Shown: positions 53,143 through 62,796, numbered from the stretch's first letter. The stretch is DNA of 64,000 nt from Agarivorans gilvus (GCF_001420915.1 NZ_CP013021.1:1374001-1438000), one strand, 5' to 3'. Notes: generated from the sequence alone by a model not told the origin. Made by a program: numbers and translations.

Positions 53143-55064
53143 TTATTGCGCAGGGTCTTCACCCATATCCTTAGGTTGCTCCGCTGCGGGCTCGCTACTC
53201 GCTTCCACTTTATTACCAGAATCAGCGGGAGGAGGAGTCGAGTTAGAATCATCCCAATCAGCAGGTGGACGAGGCGTTTTACGCTCCATCAAATCATCGA
53301 TCTGCTTGGCGTCAATGGTCTCGTACTTCATTAATGCATCTTTCATCGAGTGTAGAATATCGATGTTTTCTTTAAGCAATCTTTCAGCACGCTGATAGTT
53401 ACGATCAATCACCGAGCGAATTTCAACATCAATGGCTTTAGCCGTATCATCAGACATATGCTTAGTTTTTGCTGCGCTACGGCCAAGGAACACTTCACCT
53501 TCTTCGTCAGCATACAGTAGTGGCCCCATCGATTCAGATAGACCCCACTGAGTCACCATCTTACGGGCAATTTCAGTAGCACGTTCAATATCATTGCTTG
53601 CACCAGTAGAAACCTTTTCATCTCCGTAGATTATCGACTCAGCTAAACGTCCACCATAAAGGCTGGAAATCATGCTTTCTAAATGCTGCTTACTGTGACT
53701 TACGCGATCTTGCTCAGGCAAGTACATGGTAACGCCAAGCGCACGCCCGCGAGGAATAATACTCACCTTGTAAACAGGATCGTGTTCAGGGACTAAACGG
53801 CCAACAATGGCATGACCCGCTTCGTGATAAGCGGTCATTTCCTTCTCACTTTCGGTCATCACCATAGACTTGCGCTCTGCGCCCATCATGATCTTGTCTT
53901 TGGCTTTCTCGAACTCTTCCATAGAAACAGTGCGTTTACTGCCGCGAGCGGCAAATAACGCAGCTTCGTTTACTAGGTTAGCCAAGTCAGCGCCAGAGAA
54001 GCCCGGGGTACCACGAGCAATCACAGCTGCATCTACGCCTTCACCAAGAGGCACTTTACGCATATGTACTTTTAGAATTTGTTCGCGGCCACGGATATCA
54101 GGCAAACCAACGGTCACTTGGCGGTCAAAACGACCAGGACGTAATAGCGCTGGGTCTAATACATCTGGGCGGTTAGTCGCGGCAATAACGATAATGCCTT
54201 CATTACCTTCGAAACCGTCCATCTCAACTAGCATTTGGTTCAAGGTTTGTTCACGTTCATCGTGTCCGCCCCAAGACCTGCGCCACGCTGGCGGCCTACC
54301 GCATCGATTTCATCGATAAAGATGATACATGGAGCTGATTTTTTCGCTTGCTCAAACATATCACGAACCCGCGAAGCACCAACACCAACAAACATTTCTA
54401 CGAAATCAGAACCTGAAATAGTAAAGAATGGCACTTTAGCTTCACCAGCAATGGCTTTGGCTAATAAGGTTTTACCCGTACCTGGAGGACCAACCATTAA
54501 CACACCAGTGGGGATTTTACCGCCCAACTTCTGGAATCTCGTAGGGTCACGTAAGTAATCAACTAGCTCTGCTACTTCTTCTTTGGCTTCATCACAACCC
54601 GCTACGTCAGCAAAAGTGGTTTTGATTTGGTCTTCGCTCATTAAACGCGCTTTGCTTTTACCAAAAGACATCGCACCTTTACCGCCACCGCCTTGCATTT
54701 GACGCATGAAGAAGATCCATACACCGATTAGCAATAACATTGGGAACCAAGAGATGAAAATAGAGGTTAATAAACCCTGCTCTTCTGGCTTTTTGCCCAA
54801 TACTTTAACGTTATGGTTAAGCAGATCATTCATTAGATCTCTGTCGTGCAAAGGAATGGTTGTACTAAATTTTTCACCAGTGCGTTTAATACCATTAATT
54901 TCTTGGCCACTAATGACCACTTCTCGAATCTGCTCTTGGTTAACTTCCTTTACAAAGGAAGAGTAATCCATTTGCCGCCCACTGGTAGTATCAGTATTAA
55001 AGCTTTGAAATACAGACATCAATACTACAGCTATGACCAGCCACAGAATTAGATTTTTTGCCAT
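53143..55064 (-). CDS. ftsH: ATP-dependent zinc metalloprotease FtsH, split by -1 frameshift
   Basis: Membrane AAA+ protease that degrades membrane proteins and regulators such as LpxC. The upstream part (from the ATG at 55064) has two membrane segments, Walker A GPPGTGKT and Walker B CIIFIDEID, then runs out of frame after RQRGAGLG. The downstream part resumes with GHDEREQTLNQMLVEMDGFEG and holds ATNRPDVLDPALLRPGRFD and the zinc site HEAGH. Adding one C to the CCCC run at 54269-54272 restores GLGGGHDEREQ and 640 residues (E. coli 644). It is normally essential, so a sequencing error is most likely. Operon with rlmE upstream. Confidence 0.93.
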
Positions 55065-55121
55065 GTCACTCAAGACGAAAACCTCACCGGTTACTTTTAA
55101 TAAAAATTACATGCTAGCGTA

Positions 55122-55751
55122 CTATAGTTTAAAGCCGCTAGCTACTATATAGACTTCACGCGATCGTGCGCGAGATGAATTGGGCTTACGAGTTTTTACA
55201 CTAGTAAACATAGAACGTACTTCCTGCAAATATTGATCAAAGCCTTCACCTTGAAAAACCTTCACCACAAAACTGCCTTTCGCTGCTAACACTTCACGAC
55301 ACATATCTAAGGCTAGCTCAACTAAATACATAGCACGTGATTGATCCACATTATTGTTACCACTCATGTTGGGTGCCATATCAGACAGTACGACATCCAC
55401 CTTGCTTTCACCTACGCGCTCTAAAAGAGCGTTGAGCACTGCTTCTTCGCGAAAATCACCACATAAAAAATCGACCCCGGCGATGGGGTCCATAGGTAAA
55501 ATGTCACAGGCGATGACATGCCCGTCTATGCCTACCTGTTCAACGCAGTACTGCGACCAGCCACCAGGGGCAGCGCCTAAGTCAACTACGGTCATACCGG
55601 GCTTAAGTAATTTATCTTTATTTTGAATCTCTTCAATTTTAAAAACAGCGCGCGAACGCAGCCCTAATTTTTGTGCCTTCTGTACATAGTGGTCATCAAA
55701 ATGTTCGGTTAACCAGCGTTTAGAGCTAGCAGTATGTTTTTTATTAGTCAC
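55122..55751 (-). CDS. rlmE: 23S rRNA (uridine(2552)-2'-O)-methyltransferase
   Basis: 209 residues, the E. coli length, GTG start. It methylates U2552 in the A loop of 23S rRNA during late 50S assembly. The SAM site VVDLGAAPGGWSQYCVEQ and the K-D-K-E catalytic set (in RAVFKIEEI, LSDMAPNMSG, GSFVVKVFQGEG and SREVYIVASG) are intact. It precedes ftsH by about 57 bp, as in E. coli rlmE-ftsH. Confidence 0.96.
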   Translation of the reverse strand: MTNKKHTASSKRWLTEHFDDHYVQKAQKLGLRSRAVFKIEEIQNKDKLLKPGMTVVDLGAAPGGWSQYCVEQVGIDGHVIACDILPMDPIAGVDFLCGDFREEAVLNALLERVGESKVDVVLSDMAPNMSGNNNVDQSRAMYLVELALDMCREVLAAKGSFVVKVFQGEGFDQYLQEVRSMFTSVKTRKPNSSRARSREVYIVASGFKL

Positions 55752-55865
55752 AAATAGTATCCACTATAGTTACAAAACCACTCGGTATAATGATTATAAA
55801 ATAGTATTAGTCTTTAGATGGCGCTAGAATATGCCTTTTTCAACCCCGAGTAAGCAGAAAGTTTC

Positions 55866-56162
55866 ATGCAACTGACCAACAAACAAAAACAGCACCTGAA
55901 AGCCTTGGCTCATAATTTAAAGCCAGTGGTAATGCTTGGCTCCAATGGGCTGACCGAAGGGATTTTGGCAGAGATAGAACTGGCCTTAGCCCATCACGAG
56001 TTAATTAAAGTAAAAATTGCTACTGACGATAGAGAAATGAAGCAACTGATTGCCGATACTATCGTAAGTAAAGTGAATGCGGTAAAAGTTCAGGTAATTG
56101 GCCACATTTTGGTCATCTACCGCCCCAGTGAAGAGCAAAAAATCGAGTTACCTCGAAAGTAA
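55866..56162 (+). CDS. yhbY: Ribosome assembly RNA-binding protein YhbY
   Basis: 98 residues (E. coli YhbY 97). A single CRM-type RNA-binding domain: MQLTNKQKQHLKALAHNLKPVVMLGSNGLTEGILAEIELALAHHELIKVKI, containing the GxxG-like loop LGSNGLTEG, then GHILVIYRPSEEQKI at the end. It associates with pre-50S particles. Divergent from rlmE, as in E. coli. Confidence 0.95.
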   Translation: MQLTNKQKQHLKALAHNLKPVVMLGSNGLTEGILAEIELALAHHELIKVKIATDDREMKQLIADTIVSKVNAVKVQVIGHILVIYRPSEEQKIELPRK

Positions 56163-56187
56163 AAAAAGCGGCTTTAGCCGCTTTTTT
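56161..56187. terminator. Bidirectional terminator yhbY / Gln-rich hypothetical
   Basis: AGCGGC TTTA GCCGCT flanked by A7 and T6; serves yhbY on the plus strand and the gene at 56192-56674 on the minus strand. Confidence 0.88.
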
Positions 56188-56191
56188 ATAA

Positions 56192-56674
56192 TTAAACTTC
56201 CAGCCTAATCGTTTGATAAAGCTCCGGCTTTGGCTCGGAACTTGACTCGCCATATTTTACATATAACTCGGCTAAAGCAAGCTTTTGATTAACTTGCTTT
56301 TGCTGCTGTAAATTGTCGTTAATCCCTTCTAAAGTTTGATAGCTAATCGCTTGACTACCTTCGCCCGGCTTATTCTCTCCGCTGGCTCCAGCATAATAAG
56401 CATCGAGTAGCTTTTGCTGGTGATTAACTTCCGATACCCCCAGCACCAAATTACGTTTAACGCTACGCTCTGTCTGCTGATTCTGTTGGTAGTGATTAAC
56501 TTGTTCACCTAGGTACAGTTGCGCATTGCGCTGCTGCTCTGGAGTAAGCTGCTGATATTCTTCTTTTATTTCATCAACAACATCGCCCAAACTAGCTGTA
56601 GTACTTGCCTGACTATGACGAATAGAAGGATTTGAAAGGCTGTAGATTGAGTTGGTGCTAGAGGTAATTTGCAT
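56192..56674 (-). CDS. Gln-rich hypothetical protein
   Basis: 160 residues from the ATG at 56674 (MQITSSTNSIYSLSNPS), with AAGGTG upstream; a slightly longer in-frame start is possible. There is no signal peptide or membrane segment. The protein is rich in Gln, Asn and Ser, with probable helices (VVDEIKEEYQQLTPEQQRNAQLYLGEQVNHYQQ, and later INDNLQQQKQVNQKLALAELYVKYGE). I do not recognise a family; the N-terminal short Ser/Thr region resembles secreted or structural-protein leaders, but that is weak. Monocistronic. Confidence 0.7.
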   Translation of the reverse strand: MQITSSTNSIYSLSNPSIRHSQASTTASLGDVVDEIKEEYQQLTPEQQRNAQLYLGEQVNHYQQNQQTERSVKRNLVLGVSEVNHQQKLLDAYYAGASGENKPGEGSQAISYQTLEGINDNLQQQKQVNQKLALAELYVKYGESSSEPKPELYQTIRLEV

Positions 56675-56811
56675 TGAGAGGTTCACCTTAAAACAGTTAA
56701 GTAACAACCGCTCCTTGGCGAATTTCTGTACTATAACAAATCACCCTTAGGCAGACAAACATTTTGCATCAATAGCAATAGCTCCCGCAATTACCATCGT
56801 TCTCTATCACT

Positions 56812-57417
56812 TTAGGGGCGCGGTAAAAACTCAGCTAATTGAAAGTCCTTTACTAATACGCAATCCATACCCGCGTTATGACCGGCCTGGATACCAAAAG
56901 GCGTATCTTCAAAAACCAAACACTGTTGCGGCTCAACAGCTAAACGCTTAGCGACTTCCAAAAAAGTATCAGGTTCGGGTTTATGGGCTGCCACATCGTC
57001 AGCACAGACCATAGCTTGAAATGGACTAACTAAATCTAGGTTTTCAGTAATCCGTTGCATATTAACTCGCTCGGCCCCTGTACCTAAACCGAGCTTTTTA
57101 GTATCAGCAAACTCACTTAATAACTGGCAAGTCACAGCAATACGTTCCACCTTGTGCCATAAAGCATCAAAGCCGGCTCGTTTATCCTTAAGCAAACGTG
57201 CCGCGTCAATGTCTACCTTATAGTGCTGCTGATATTGCTCCGCAATCTTAAGGGTTGGCATGCCTCCACGTTGAGCGACAAAGTCGATATGCACCGGTAG
57301 GTTTTGGTTGGCTAGAGCCTGCTCCCAAGCGGCCAAATGGGCAGGCATAGAATCTACAAGGGTACCGTCCATATCGAAAATTAGCGCCTTATATTTCGAG
57401 AAATCGATAGCTAACAA
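56812..57417 (-). CDS. HAD phosphatase, YqaB (beta-phosphoglucomutase-like) subfamily
   Basis: 201 residues, TTG start supported by GGAGGTGAAAG 6 bases upstream. HAD motif I is FDMDGTLVDSMPAH (about 14-27), motif II is in LGTGAERVN, motif III is the Lys in AAHKPEPDTFLEVA and motif IV is VFEDTPFGIQAGHNAG. The cap and order match YqaB-type fructose-1-phosphate / 6-phosphogluconate phosphatases. The substrate is not provable. Separated from greA by a terminator. Confidence 0.82.
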   Translation of the reverse strand: MLAIDFSKYKALIFDMDGTLVDSMPAHLAAWEQALANQNLPVHIDFVAQRGGMPTLKIAEQYQQHYKVDIDAARLLKDKRAGFDALWHKVERIAVTCQLLSEFADTKKLGLGTGAERVNMQRITENLDLVSPFQAMVCADDVAAHKPEPDTFLEVAKRLAVEPQQCLVFEDTPFGIQAGHNAGMDCVLVKDFQLAEFLPRP

Positions 57418-57432
57418 CTTTCACCTCCAAAC

Positions 57433-57457
57433 AAAAACGCAGCCTCGGCTGCGTTTT
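57433..57457 (-). terminator. greA terminator
   Basis: AAAACGCAGCC TCG GGCTGCGTTTT-type stem with A5 and T5 flanks, 16 bp after the greA stop. On the minus strand it also lies just before the HAD gene. Confidence 0.85.
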
Positions 57458-57472
57458 TGAAATAACATTGGT

Positions 57473-57949
57473 TTAGATATATTCAACACTGACAATTTCG
57501 TATTCAACTTCGCCGCCAGGAGTCACCACCATCACTTCATCTTCCACCTGCTTGCCGATTAAACCACGAGCAATAGGAGAGTTAACCGAAATGCGGTTTT
57601 GCTTAATATCGGCTTCATCATCGCCCACAATACAATAAGTCACTTCTTTGTCGGTATCTAGGTTCAACAAGGTCACTGTAGAGCCAAAAATCACCTTGCC
57701 GTTATTAGTCATCTTAGTTACATCGATCACCTGAACATTGCTCAGCTTAGACTCGATGTCCTGAATGCGACCTTCACAAAAGGCTTGTTGCTCACGGGCA
57801 GCATGATATTCAGCATTTTCTTTTAAATCACCGTGTTCACGAGCCACTGCGATGTCTTCGATAATCTTAGGTCGGCGAACATTTTTTAAATGATCTAACT
57901 CTTCACGCAATTGGGTTTCGCCACGCACCGTCATAGGAACTGGTTTCAT
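57473..57949 (-). CDS. greA: Transcription elongation factor GreA
   Basis: 158 residues, the E. coli length. It rescues backtracked RNA polymerase by stimulating transcript cleavage. The N-terminal coiled coil (about 1-75) has the tip acidic pair in KENAEYHAAREQQAFCEGRIQDIE (Asp41/Glu44 equivalents). The C-terminal FKBP-like domain (80-158) includes VIFGSTVTLLNL and NSPIARGLIGKQVEDEVMVVTPGGE. Follows carAB after a terminator. Confidence 0.96.
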   Translation of the reverse strand: MKPVPMTVRGETQLREELDHLKNVRRPKIIEDIAVAREHGDLKENAEYHAAREQQAFCEGRIQDIESKLSNVQVIDVTKMTNNGKVIFGSTVTLLNLDTDKEVTYCIVGDDEADIKQNRISVNSPIARGLIGKQVEDEVMVVTPGGEVEYEIVSVEYI

Positions 57950-57980
57950 AGTTTTTAACTCAACAAAATTAAGAAATAGA

Positions 57981-58012
57981 AAAAAATTTGGCTGTCTAAG
58001 ACAGCCAAATTT
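57981..58012 (-). terminator. carAB terminator
   Basis: AAATTTGGCTGTCT and AGACAGCCAAATTT form a long stem, followed by T-rich sequence on the minus strand, about 85 bp past the carB stop. Confidence 0.75.
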
Positions 58013-58050
58013 ACTGGTACTAATATCTGCAGTGTACCGTTATTTTAAGC

Positions 58051-58072
58051 TGTGGTGAAGATCTTCACCACA
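58051..58072. repeat. 22-bp perfect palindrome after carB
   Basis: The half-site TGTGGTGAAGA is followed directly by its exact reverse complement, centred between 58061 and 58062. It lies 24 bp past the carB stop and 39 bp before the carAB terminator. The role is unknown: protein-binding site, or mRNA 3' hairpin. Confidence 0.7.
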
Positions 58073-58095
58073 TTGCCACTGTCGATAAGCGGTGG

Positions 58096-61000
58096 CTAAA
58101 CGATACGTTTATGTAAATCTTGAACTGAAGTCACAGTACCACGATCATCCGCATTATGTGCCTGACACGTTGCAAAAGCACCATTTAAGGTAGTGGTATA
58201 ATTTACCTTTTGCACTAGTGCTTCACGACGCAATTGACGAGAATCTTCAATTGATTGACGCCCTTCAGTGGTGTTAATCACATAGCTGTATTCGCCATTT
58301 TTTAAACGGTCAAGAATATGTGGGCGACCTTCATGAACCTTGTTGACTAGGCGCGGGTTAATGCCTGCTTCACCTAGTGCCACGGCTGTACCATGAGTGG
58401 CATCCAACTGGTAACCTAGCTCAAGCAGCTTAGCTGCCAACTCGGCAACCCGTTTCTTGTCTGAGTTACGTACCGATAGCAATACGCGCCCACTCTTAGG
58501 ACCATCGTTACCGATCCCCAGTTCAGCTTTAGCATAAGCTTCAGCAAAGCTATCACCTACTCCCATTACCTCACCGGTAGAACGCATTTCTGGGCCTAAG
58601 ATAGGATCTACACCATGGAACTTGTTAAATGGCAGCACTACTTCTTTCACTGAATAGAAAGGTGGGATCACTTCTTTAGTGATGCCCTGCTCGGCTAGTG
58701 AAATGCCAGCCATAACCCGCGCAGCCACTTTAGCAATCGGTACACCGGTAGCTTTAGATACAAATGGAACGGTACGTGCTGCGCGAGGGTTCACTTCAAT
58801 TAAGTAAATCTCGTCGTCTTTCACCGCAAACTGAGTATTCATTAAGCCAACTACACCTAGCTCAAGCGCGAGGGCTTTCACTTGCTCACGCATTCTATCT
58901 TGAACTTGTGGGCTAAGCGTATAAGCAGGTAGTGAACAAGCTGAGTCACCAGAGTGAACCCCCGCTTGCTCAATGTGCTCCATGATGCCGCCAATCACTA
59001 CATCCTTACCATCACAAATGGCATCGATGTCAATTTCAACTGCATCGTTGAGGAAGCTATCTAACAACACCGGAGAATCGTTAGACACACTTACGGCTTC
59101 ATTAAAGTAACGACGCAAGTCTTGCTCGTCATAGACGATTTCCATGGCACGACCACCCAATACATAAGAAGGACGAACCACCAATGGGTAACCGATACGT
59201 TCAGCGGCAATCACCGCATCTTCGGTAGTGGTCACCGTGTCATTTTCAGGCTGCTTTAACTTCAAACGCTCTACAGCTAGTTGGAAGCGTTCACGGTCTT
59301 CGGCGCGGTCAATCGCATCTGGCGAAGTACCAATAATAGGTACGCCAGCGGCTTCTAACTCACGCGCTAATTTCAATGGTGTTTGACCACCATATTGAAC
59401 AATAACCCCTGTAGGTTGTTCTACACGAACAATCTCTAATACATCTTCTAAGGTCACCGGTTCAAAGTATAAGCGGTCTGAAGTATCGTAATCGGTAGAT
59501 ACGGTTTCAGGGTTACAGTTCACCATAATGGTTTCGTAACCATCTTCACGCATGGCTAAAGCCGCGTGAACACAACAATAATCGAATTCAATACCCTGGC
59601 CAATACGGTTTGGCCCACCACCTAACACCATGATTTTCTTCTTATCAGAAGGTTGTGCTTCACACTCTTCATCATAAGTTGAGTACATGTAGGCAGTATC
59701 AGTTGCAAACTCAGCAGCACAAGTATCTACCCGTTTATACACAGGCAATACTTCTAAGCGATGGCGTAACTTACGAATTTCTTTTTCCGACACACCGGTT
59801 AACTTAGCGAGACGGGCATCGGAGAAGCCTTTGCGTTTTAGTTTACGCAAAGCCACTTCATCTAAGCTGGCCACACCATCTTTAGCCACTTGTTGTTCAT
59901 GCAATACGATGTCTTCGATTTGCACCAAGAACCAACGATCGATATTGGTTAGGCCAAATACATCGTCAACACTCATACCAGCTCGGAAAGCATCGGCAAT
60001 ATACCAAATCCGCTCAGCGCCTACATTTTGCAACTCGTGGCGAATAATCTCCATTGCATCAGGGGCGTTTAGATCCACAATGGGGTCAAAACCATCAACA
60101 CCCACTTCTAGGCCACGCAGCGCTTTTTGCAAAGACTCTTGCTGGTTACGACCAATCGCCATCACCTCACCCACAGACTTCATCTGCGTGGTTAAGCGGT
60201 CGTTAGCTCCAGCAAATTTTTCGAAGTTAAAGCGAGGTATTTTAGTAACAACATAATCAATTGATGGTTCAAAAGAGGCTGGGGTTTGACCACCGGTAAT
60301 GTCGTTTTGCAACTCGTCTAGCGTAAAGCCAACCGCCAATTTCGCAGCGATTTTAGCAATCGGGAAGCCAGTTGCTTTAGAAGCTAATGCAGATGAACGA
60401 GATACCCGCGGGTTCATCTCGATAATCACCATGCGGCCAGTATTGGGGCAAATACCAAACTGAACGTTAGAGCCGCCGGTTTCTACACCAATTTCACGTA
60501 ATACCGCCAATGAGGCATTTCGCATTAACTGGTATTCTTTATCGGATAGGGTTTGTGCTGGCGCAACGGTAATAGAGTCACCGGTGTGCACGCCCATGGG
60601 GTCGAAGTTTTCAATGGCACAAACGATAATACAGTTGTCGTTTTTATCGCGCACCACTTCCATTTCGTATTCTTTCCAACCAATTAAGCTCTCATCAATC
60701 AATAGCTCACTGGTAGGCGATAGGTCTAAACCACGGGCACAAATTTCATCAAACTCTTGCTTGTTATAAGCAATACCGCCCCCGGTGCCACCCATGGTAA
60801 AGGAAGGACGAATAATACAAGGAAAGCCGACTTTTTCTAGCACTAGGTAAGCTTCATCCATAGAGTGGGCAATCCCCGCCTCTGGGCAAGCTAAACCAAT
60901 GCTTTTCATGGCTTGGTCAAAACGATTACGGTCTTCTGCCTTATCAATCGCATCAGCAGTAGCCCCAATCATTTCAACATTGTATTTTTCCAGTACCCCT

Positions 61001-61314
61001 TTGCTTTCTAGCTCCAAGGCACAGTTCAACGCTGTTTGGCCACCCATGGTAGGTAGCACTGCATCGGGACGCTCTTTCTCAATGATGCGTTCAACCACTT
61101 CCCAATGAATCGGCTCGATGTAGGTGGCATCGGCCATTTCAGGGTCAGTCATAATGGTGGCGGGGTTAGAGTTTACCAAGATTACTCGGTAACCTTCTTC
61201 TCGCAAGGCCTTACAAGCCTGAGCACCTGAGTAGTCAAACTCACAAGCTTGACCGATGACAATTGGGCCTGCGCCCAGTATTAGGATACTTTTTATATCA
61301 GTACGTTTTGGCAT
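58096..61314 (-). CDS. carB: Carbamoyl-phosphate synthase large chain
   Basis: 1072 residues (E. coli 1073). It makes carbamoyl phosphate for arginine and pyrimidines using ammonia channelled from CarA. Two homologous ATP-grasp halves: residues 1-400 (SILILGAGPIVIGQACEFDYSGAQACKAL) and about 553-935 (IMVLGGGPNRIGQGIEFDYCCVHAA), with an oligomerisation domain between. The C-terminal MGS-like allosteric domain (about 936-1072) binds UMP and ornithine in relatives. It follows carA by 19 bp. Confidence 0.97.
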   Translation of the reverse strand: MPKRTDIKSILILGAGPIVIGQACEFDYSGAQACKALREEGYRVILVNSNPATIMTDPEMADATYIEPIHWEVVERIIEKERPDAVLPTMGGQTALNCALELESKGVLEKYNVEMIGATADAIDKAEDRNRFDQAMKSIGLACPEAGIAHSMDEAYLVLEKVGFPCIIRPSFTMGGTGGGIAYNKQEFDEICARGLDLSPTSELLIDESLIGWKEYEMEVVRDKNDNCIIVCAIENFDPMGVHTGDSITVAPAQTLSDKEYQLMRNASLAVLREIGVETGGSNVQFGICPNTGRMVIIEMNPRVSRSSALASKATGFPIAKIAAKLAVGFTLDELQNDITGGQTPASFEPSIDYVVTKIPRFNFEKFAGANDRLTTQMKSVGEVMAIGRNQQESLQKALRGLEVGVDGFDPIVDLNAPDAMEIIRHELQNVGAERIWYIADAFRAGMSVDDVFGLTNIDRWFLVQIEDIVLHEQQVAKDGVASLDEVALRKLKRKGFSDARLAKLTGVSEKEIRKLRHRLEVLPVYKRVDTCAAEFATDTAYMYSTYDEECEAQPSDKKKIMVLGGGPNRIGQGIEFDYCCVHAALAMREDGYETIMVNCNPETVSTDYDTSDRLYFEPVTLEDVLEIVRVEQPTGVIVQYGGQTPLKLARELEAAGVPIIGTSPDAIDRAEDRERFQLAVERLKLKQPENDTVTTTEDAVIAAERIGYPLVVRPSYVLGGRAMEIVYDEQDLRRYFNEAVSVSNDSPVLLDSFLNDAVEIDIDAICDGKDVVIGGIMEHIEQAGVHSGDSACSLPAYTLSPQVQDRMREQVKALALELGVVGLMNTQFAVKDDEIYLIEVNPRAARTVPFVSKATGVPIAKVAARVMAGISLAEQGITKEVIPPFYSVKEVVLPFNKFHGVDPILGPEMRSTGEVMGVGDSFAEAYAKAELGIGNDGPKSGRVLLSVRNSDKKRVAELAAKLLELGYQLDATHGTAVALGEAGINPRLVNKVHEGRPHILDRLKNGEYSYVINTTEGRQSIEDSRQLRREALVQKVNYTTTLNGAFATCQAHNADDRGTVTSVQDLHKRIV

Positions 61315-61333
61315 AAGTTCTGCTGCTCTCTAC

Positions 61334-62476
61334 CTACGCTTGGCCGTTAAGGCGCTGCTCAATTAATTCGATGAAATGGTCAAATAATGGCGCCGCATCA
61401 TGCGGACCAGGGCTTGCCTCTGGGTGACCTTGGAAACTGAACGCGGGTTTATCGGTGCGATGAATGCCTTGCAAGCTTTGGTCAAACAATGAGAAATGGG
61501 TCATTGTTAGATTGTCAGGTAAGGTTTTTTCATCAACCGCAAAACCGTGGTTTTGCGCAGTAATCATCACGCGATTTTTTTCGATATCTTTCACCGGGTG
61601 GTTACCACCGTGGTGCCCGAACTTCATCTTGATGGTTTTAGCGCCACTAGCTAAAGCCAGAATTTGGTGCCCTAAACAAATACCAAATACTGGAATATCA
61701 GTTTCAAGGAAAGCCTTAACCGCAGCGATGGCGTAATCACAAGGCTCTGGGTCCCCCGGTCCGTTAGATAAGAAAATACCGTCGGGATTAAGTGCCAGTA
61801 CATCCTCAGCAGAAGTTTGCGCCGGGACCACAGTTAAACGGCAGCCTCGGTCAACTAACATACGTAAAATATTACGTTTAACGCCAAAATCGTAAGCCAC
61901 TACATGGAACTTGCTGTCTTCGCTATCACTAGGAAGACCTTGTTTCAAATCCCAAGAACCCTGTGCCCAAGGGTAAACCTCGGCGGTCGTCACTTCTTTA
62001 GCTAAGTCCATCCCTTTAAGACCCGGAAAAGCTTTAGCATCGGCCAGAGCTTGGGTTTCATCAAGGTTATCTCCGGCCACGATACAGCCAGCTTGAGCCC
62101 CTTTTTCTCGAAGAATACGAGTCAACTTACGCGTATCGATATCGGCGATGCCGATAACATTACGCGCTTCTAAGTATTCACTTAAACTTTGCTGACTACG
62201 GAAGTTACTAGCGATTAAAGGCAAATCACGAATCACCAAACCACAAGCGTGGATAGCATTCGATTCTTCATCTTCTGGGGTAGTTCCGTAGTTTCCAATA
62301 TGGGGGTAAGTGAGGGTGACAATTTGGCGAGCATATGAGGGGTCAGTTAAAATTTCTTGGTATCCAGTCATCGAAGTATTGAAAACCACTTCTCCAACGG
62401 CGGATCCATTGGCTCCGATTGCGGTTCCACGGAACACGGTACCGTCTTCTAATACCAGCAGTGCTGATTTGCTCAA
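61334..62476 (-). CDS. carA: Carbamoyl-phosphate synthase small (glutaminase) chain
   Basis: 380 residues (E. coli 382). The start is TTG at 62476 with a perfect AGGAGG 6 bases upstream; E. coli carA also starts with TTG. The N-terminal domain begins SALLVLEDGTVFRGTAIGANGSAVGEVVFNTSMTGYQEILTDPSYARQIV. The class I glutaminase has the nucleophile Cys in VFGICLGHQILALASGA and the His/Glu pair in GHPEASPGPHD. First gene of carAB. Confidence 0.97.
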   Translation of the reverse strand: MSKSALLVLEDGTVFRGTAIGANGSAVGEVVFNTSMTGYQEILTDPSYARQIVTLTYPHIGNYGTTPEDEESNAIHACGLVIRDLPLIASNFRSQQSLSEYLEARNVIGIADIDTRKLTRILREKGAQAGCIVAGDNLDETQALADAKAFPGLKGMDLAKEVTTAEVYPWAQGSWDLKQGLPSDSEDSKFHVVAYDFGVKRNILRMLVDRGCRLTVVPAQTSAEDVLALNPDGIFLSNGPGDPEPCDYAIAAVKAFLETDIPVFGICLGHQILALASGAKTIKMKFGHHGGNHPVKDIEKNRVMITAQNHGFAVDEKTLPDNLTMTHFSLFDQSLQGIHRTDKPAFSFQGHPEASPGPHDAAPLFDHFIELIEQRLNGQA

Positions 62477-62569
62477 GGCAACCTCCTAACAAAGAACTGT
62501 CGACGCGACAAAACTGAACTAAAGCTTAAACTTTAGCCCAATACGATAAAAATTTGGCAAATTCCGCGG

Positions 62570-62598
62570 ATTATAGAGGAGATATGATTGAAGGTCTA
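62570..62598 (-). promoter_or_regulatory. carA promoter
   Basis: On the minus strand, TAGACC (62598-62593), a 17-bp spacer and a perfect TATAAT (62575-62570), about 94 bp before the carA start. Confidence 0.6.
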
Positions 62599-62753
62599 TC
62601 AGTTTTTGTACAAACTTAGGAAAATAGGGTTTATTGTACGTTTGCTACCTGTAAGGCTTAAAAAAGCACATTAACTTAGTTTAATCACACCTCTCACGTG
62701 TTTCTTAAACCAGCCCTAACTATTTAAATGGTGGGTACAAAAAGCAGATAAAA

Positions 62754-62781
62754 AAAAGCCGACACTAGGTCGGCATTTTTC
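62754..62781 (-). terminator. Pullulanase gene terminator
   Basis: GCCGAC ACTAG GTCGGC with a T8 run on the minus strand, 16 bp past the stop of the pullulanase gene. Confidence 0.85.
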
Positions 62782-62796
62782 TTACAGCATATTTAC

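Larger units (their letters stand above)
62477..62796. other. carA upstream region and pullulanase 3' flank
   Basis: 320 bp. It holds the carA promoter (62570-62598), a leader of about 90 nt and, further upstream, the terminator of the pullulanase gene (62754-62781). No ARG box or attenuator is obvious, and I see no reading frame. Confidence 0.5.
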
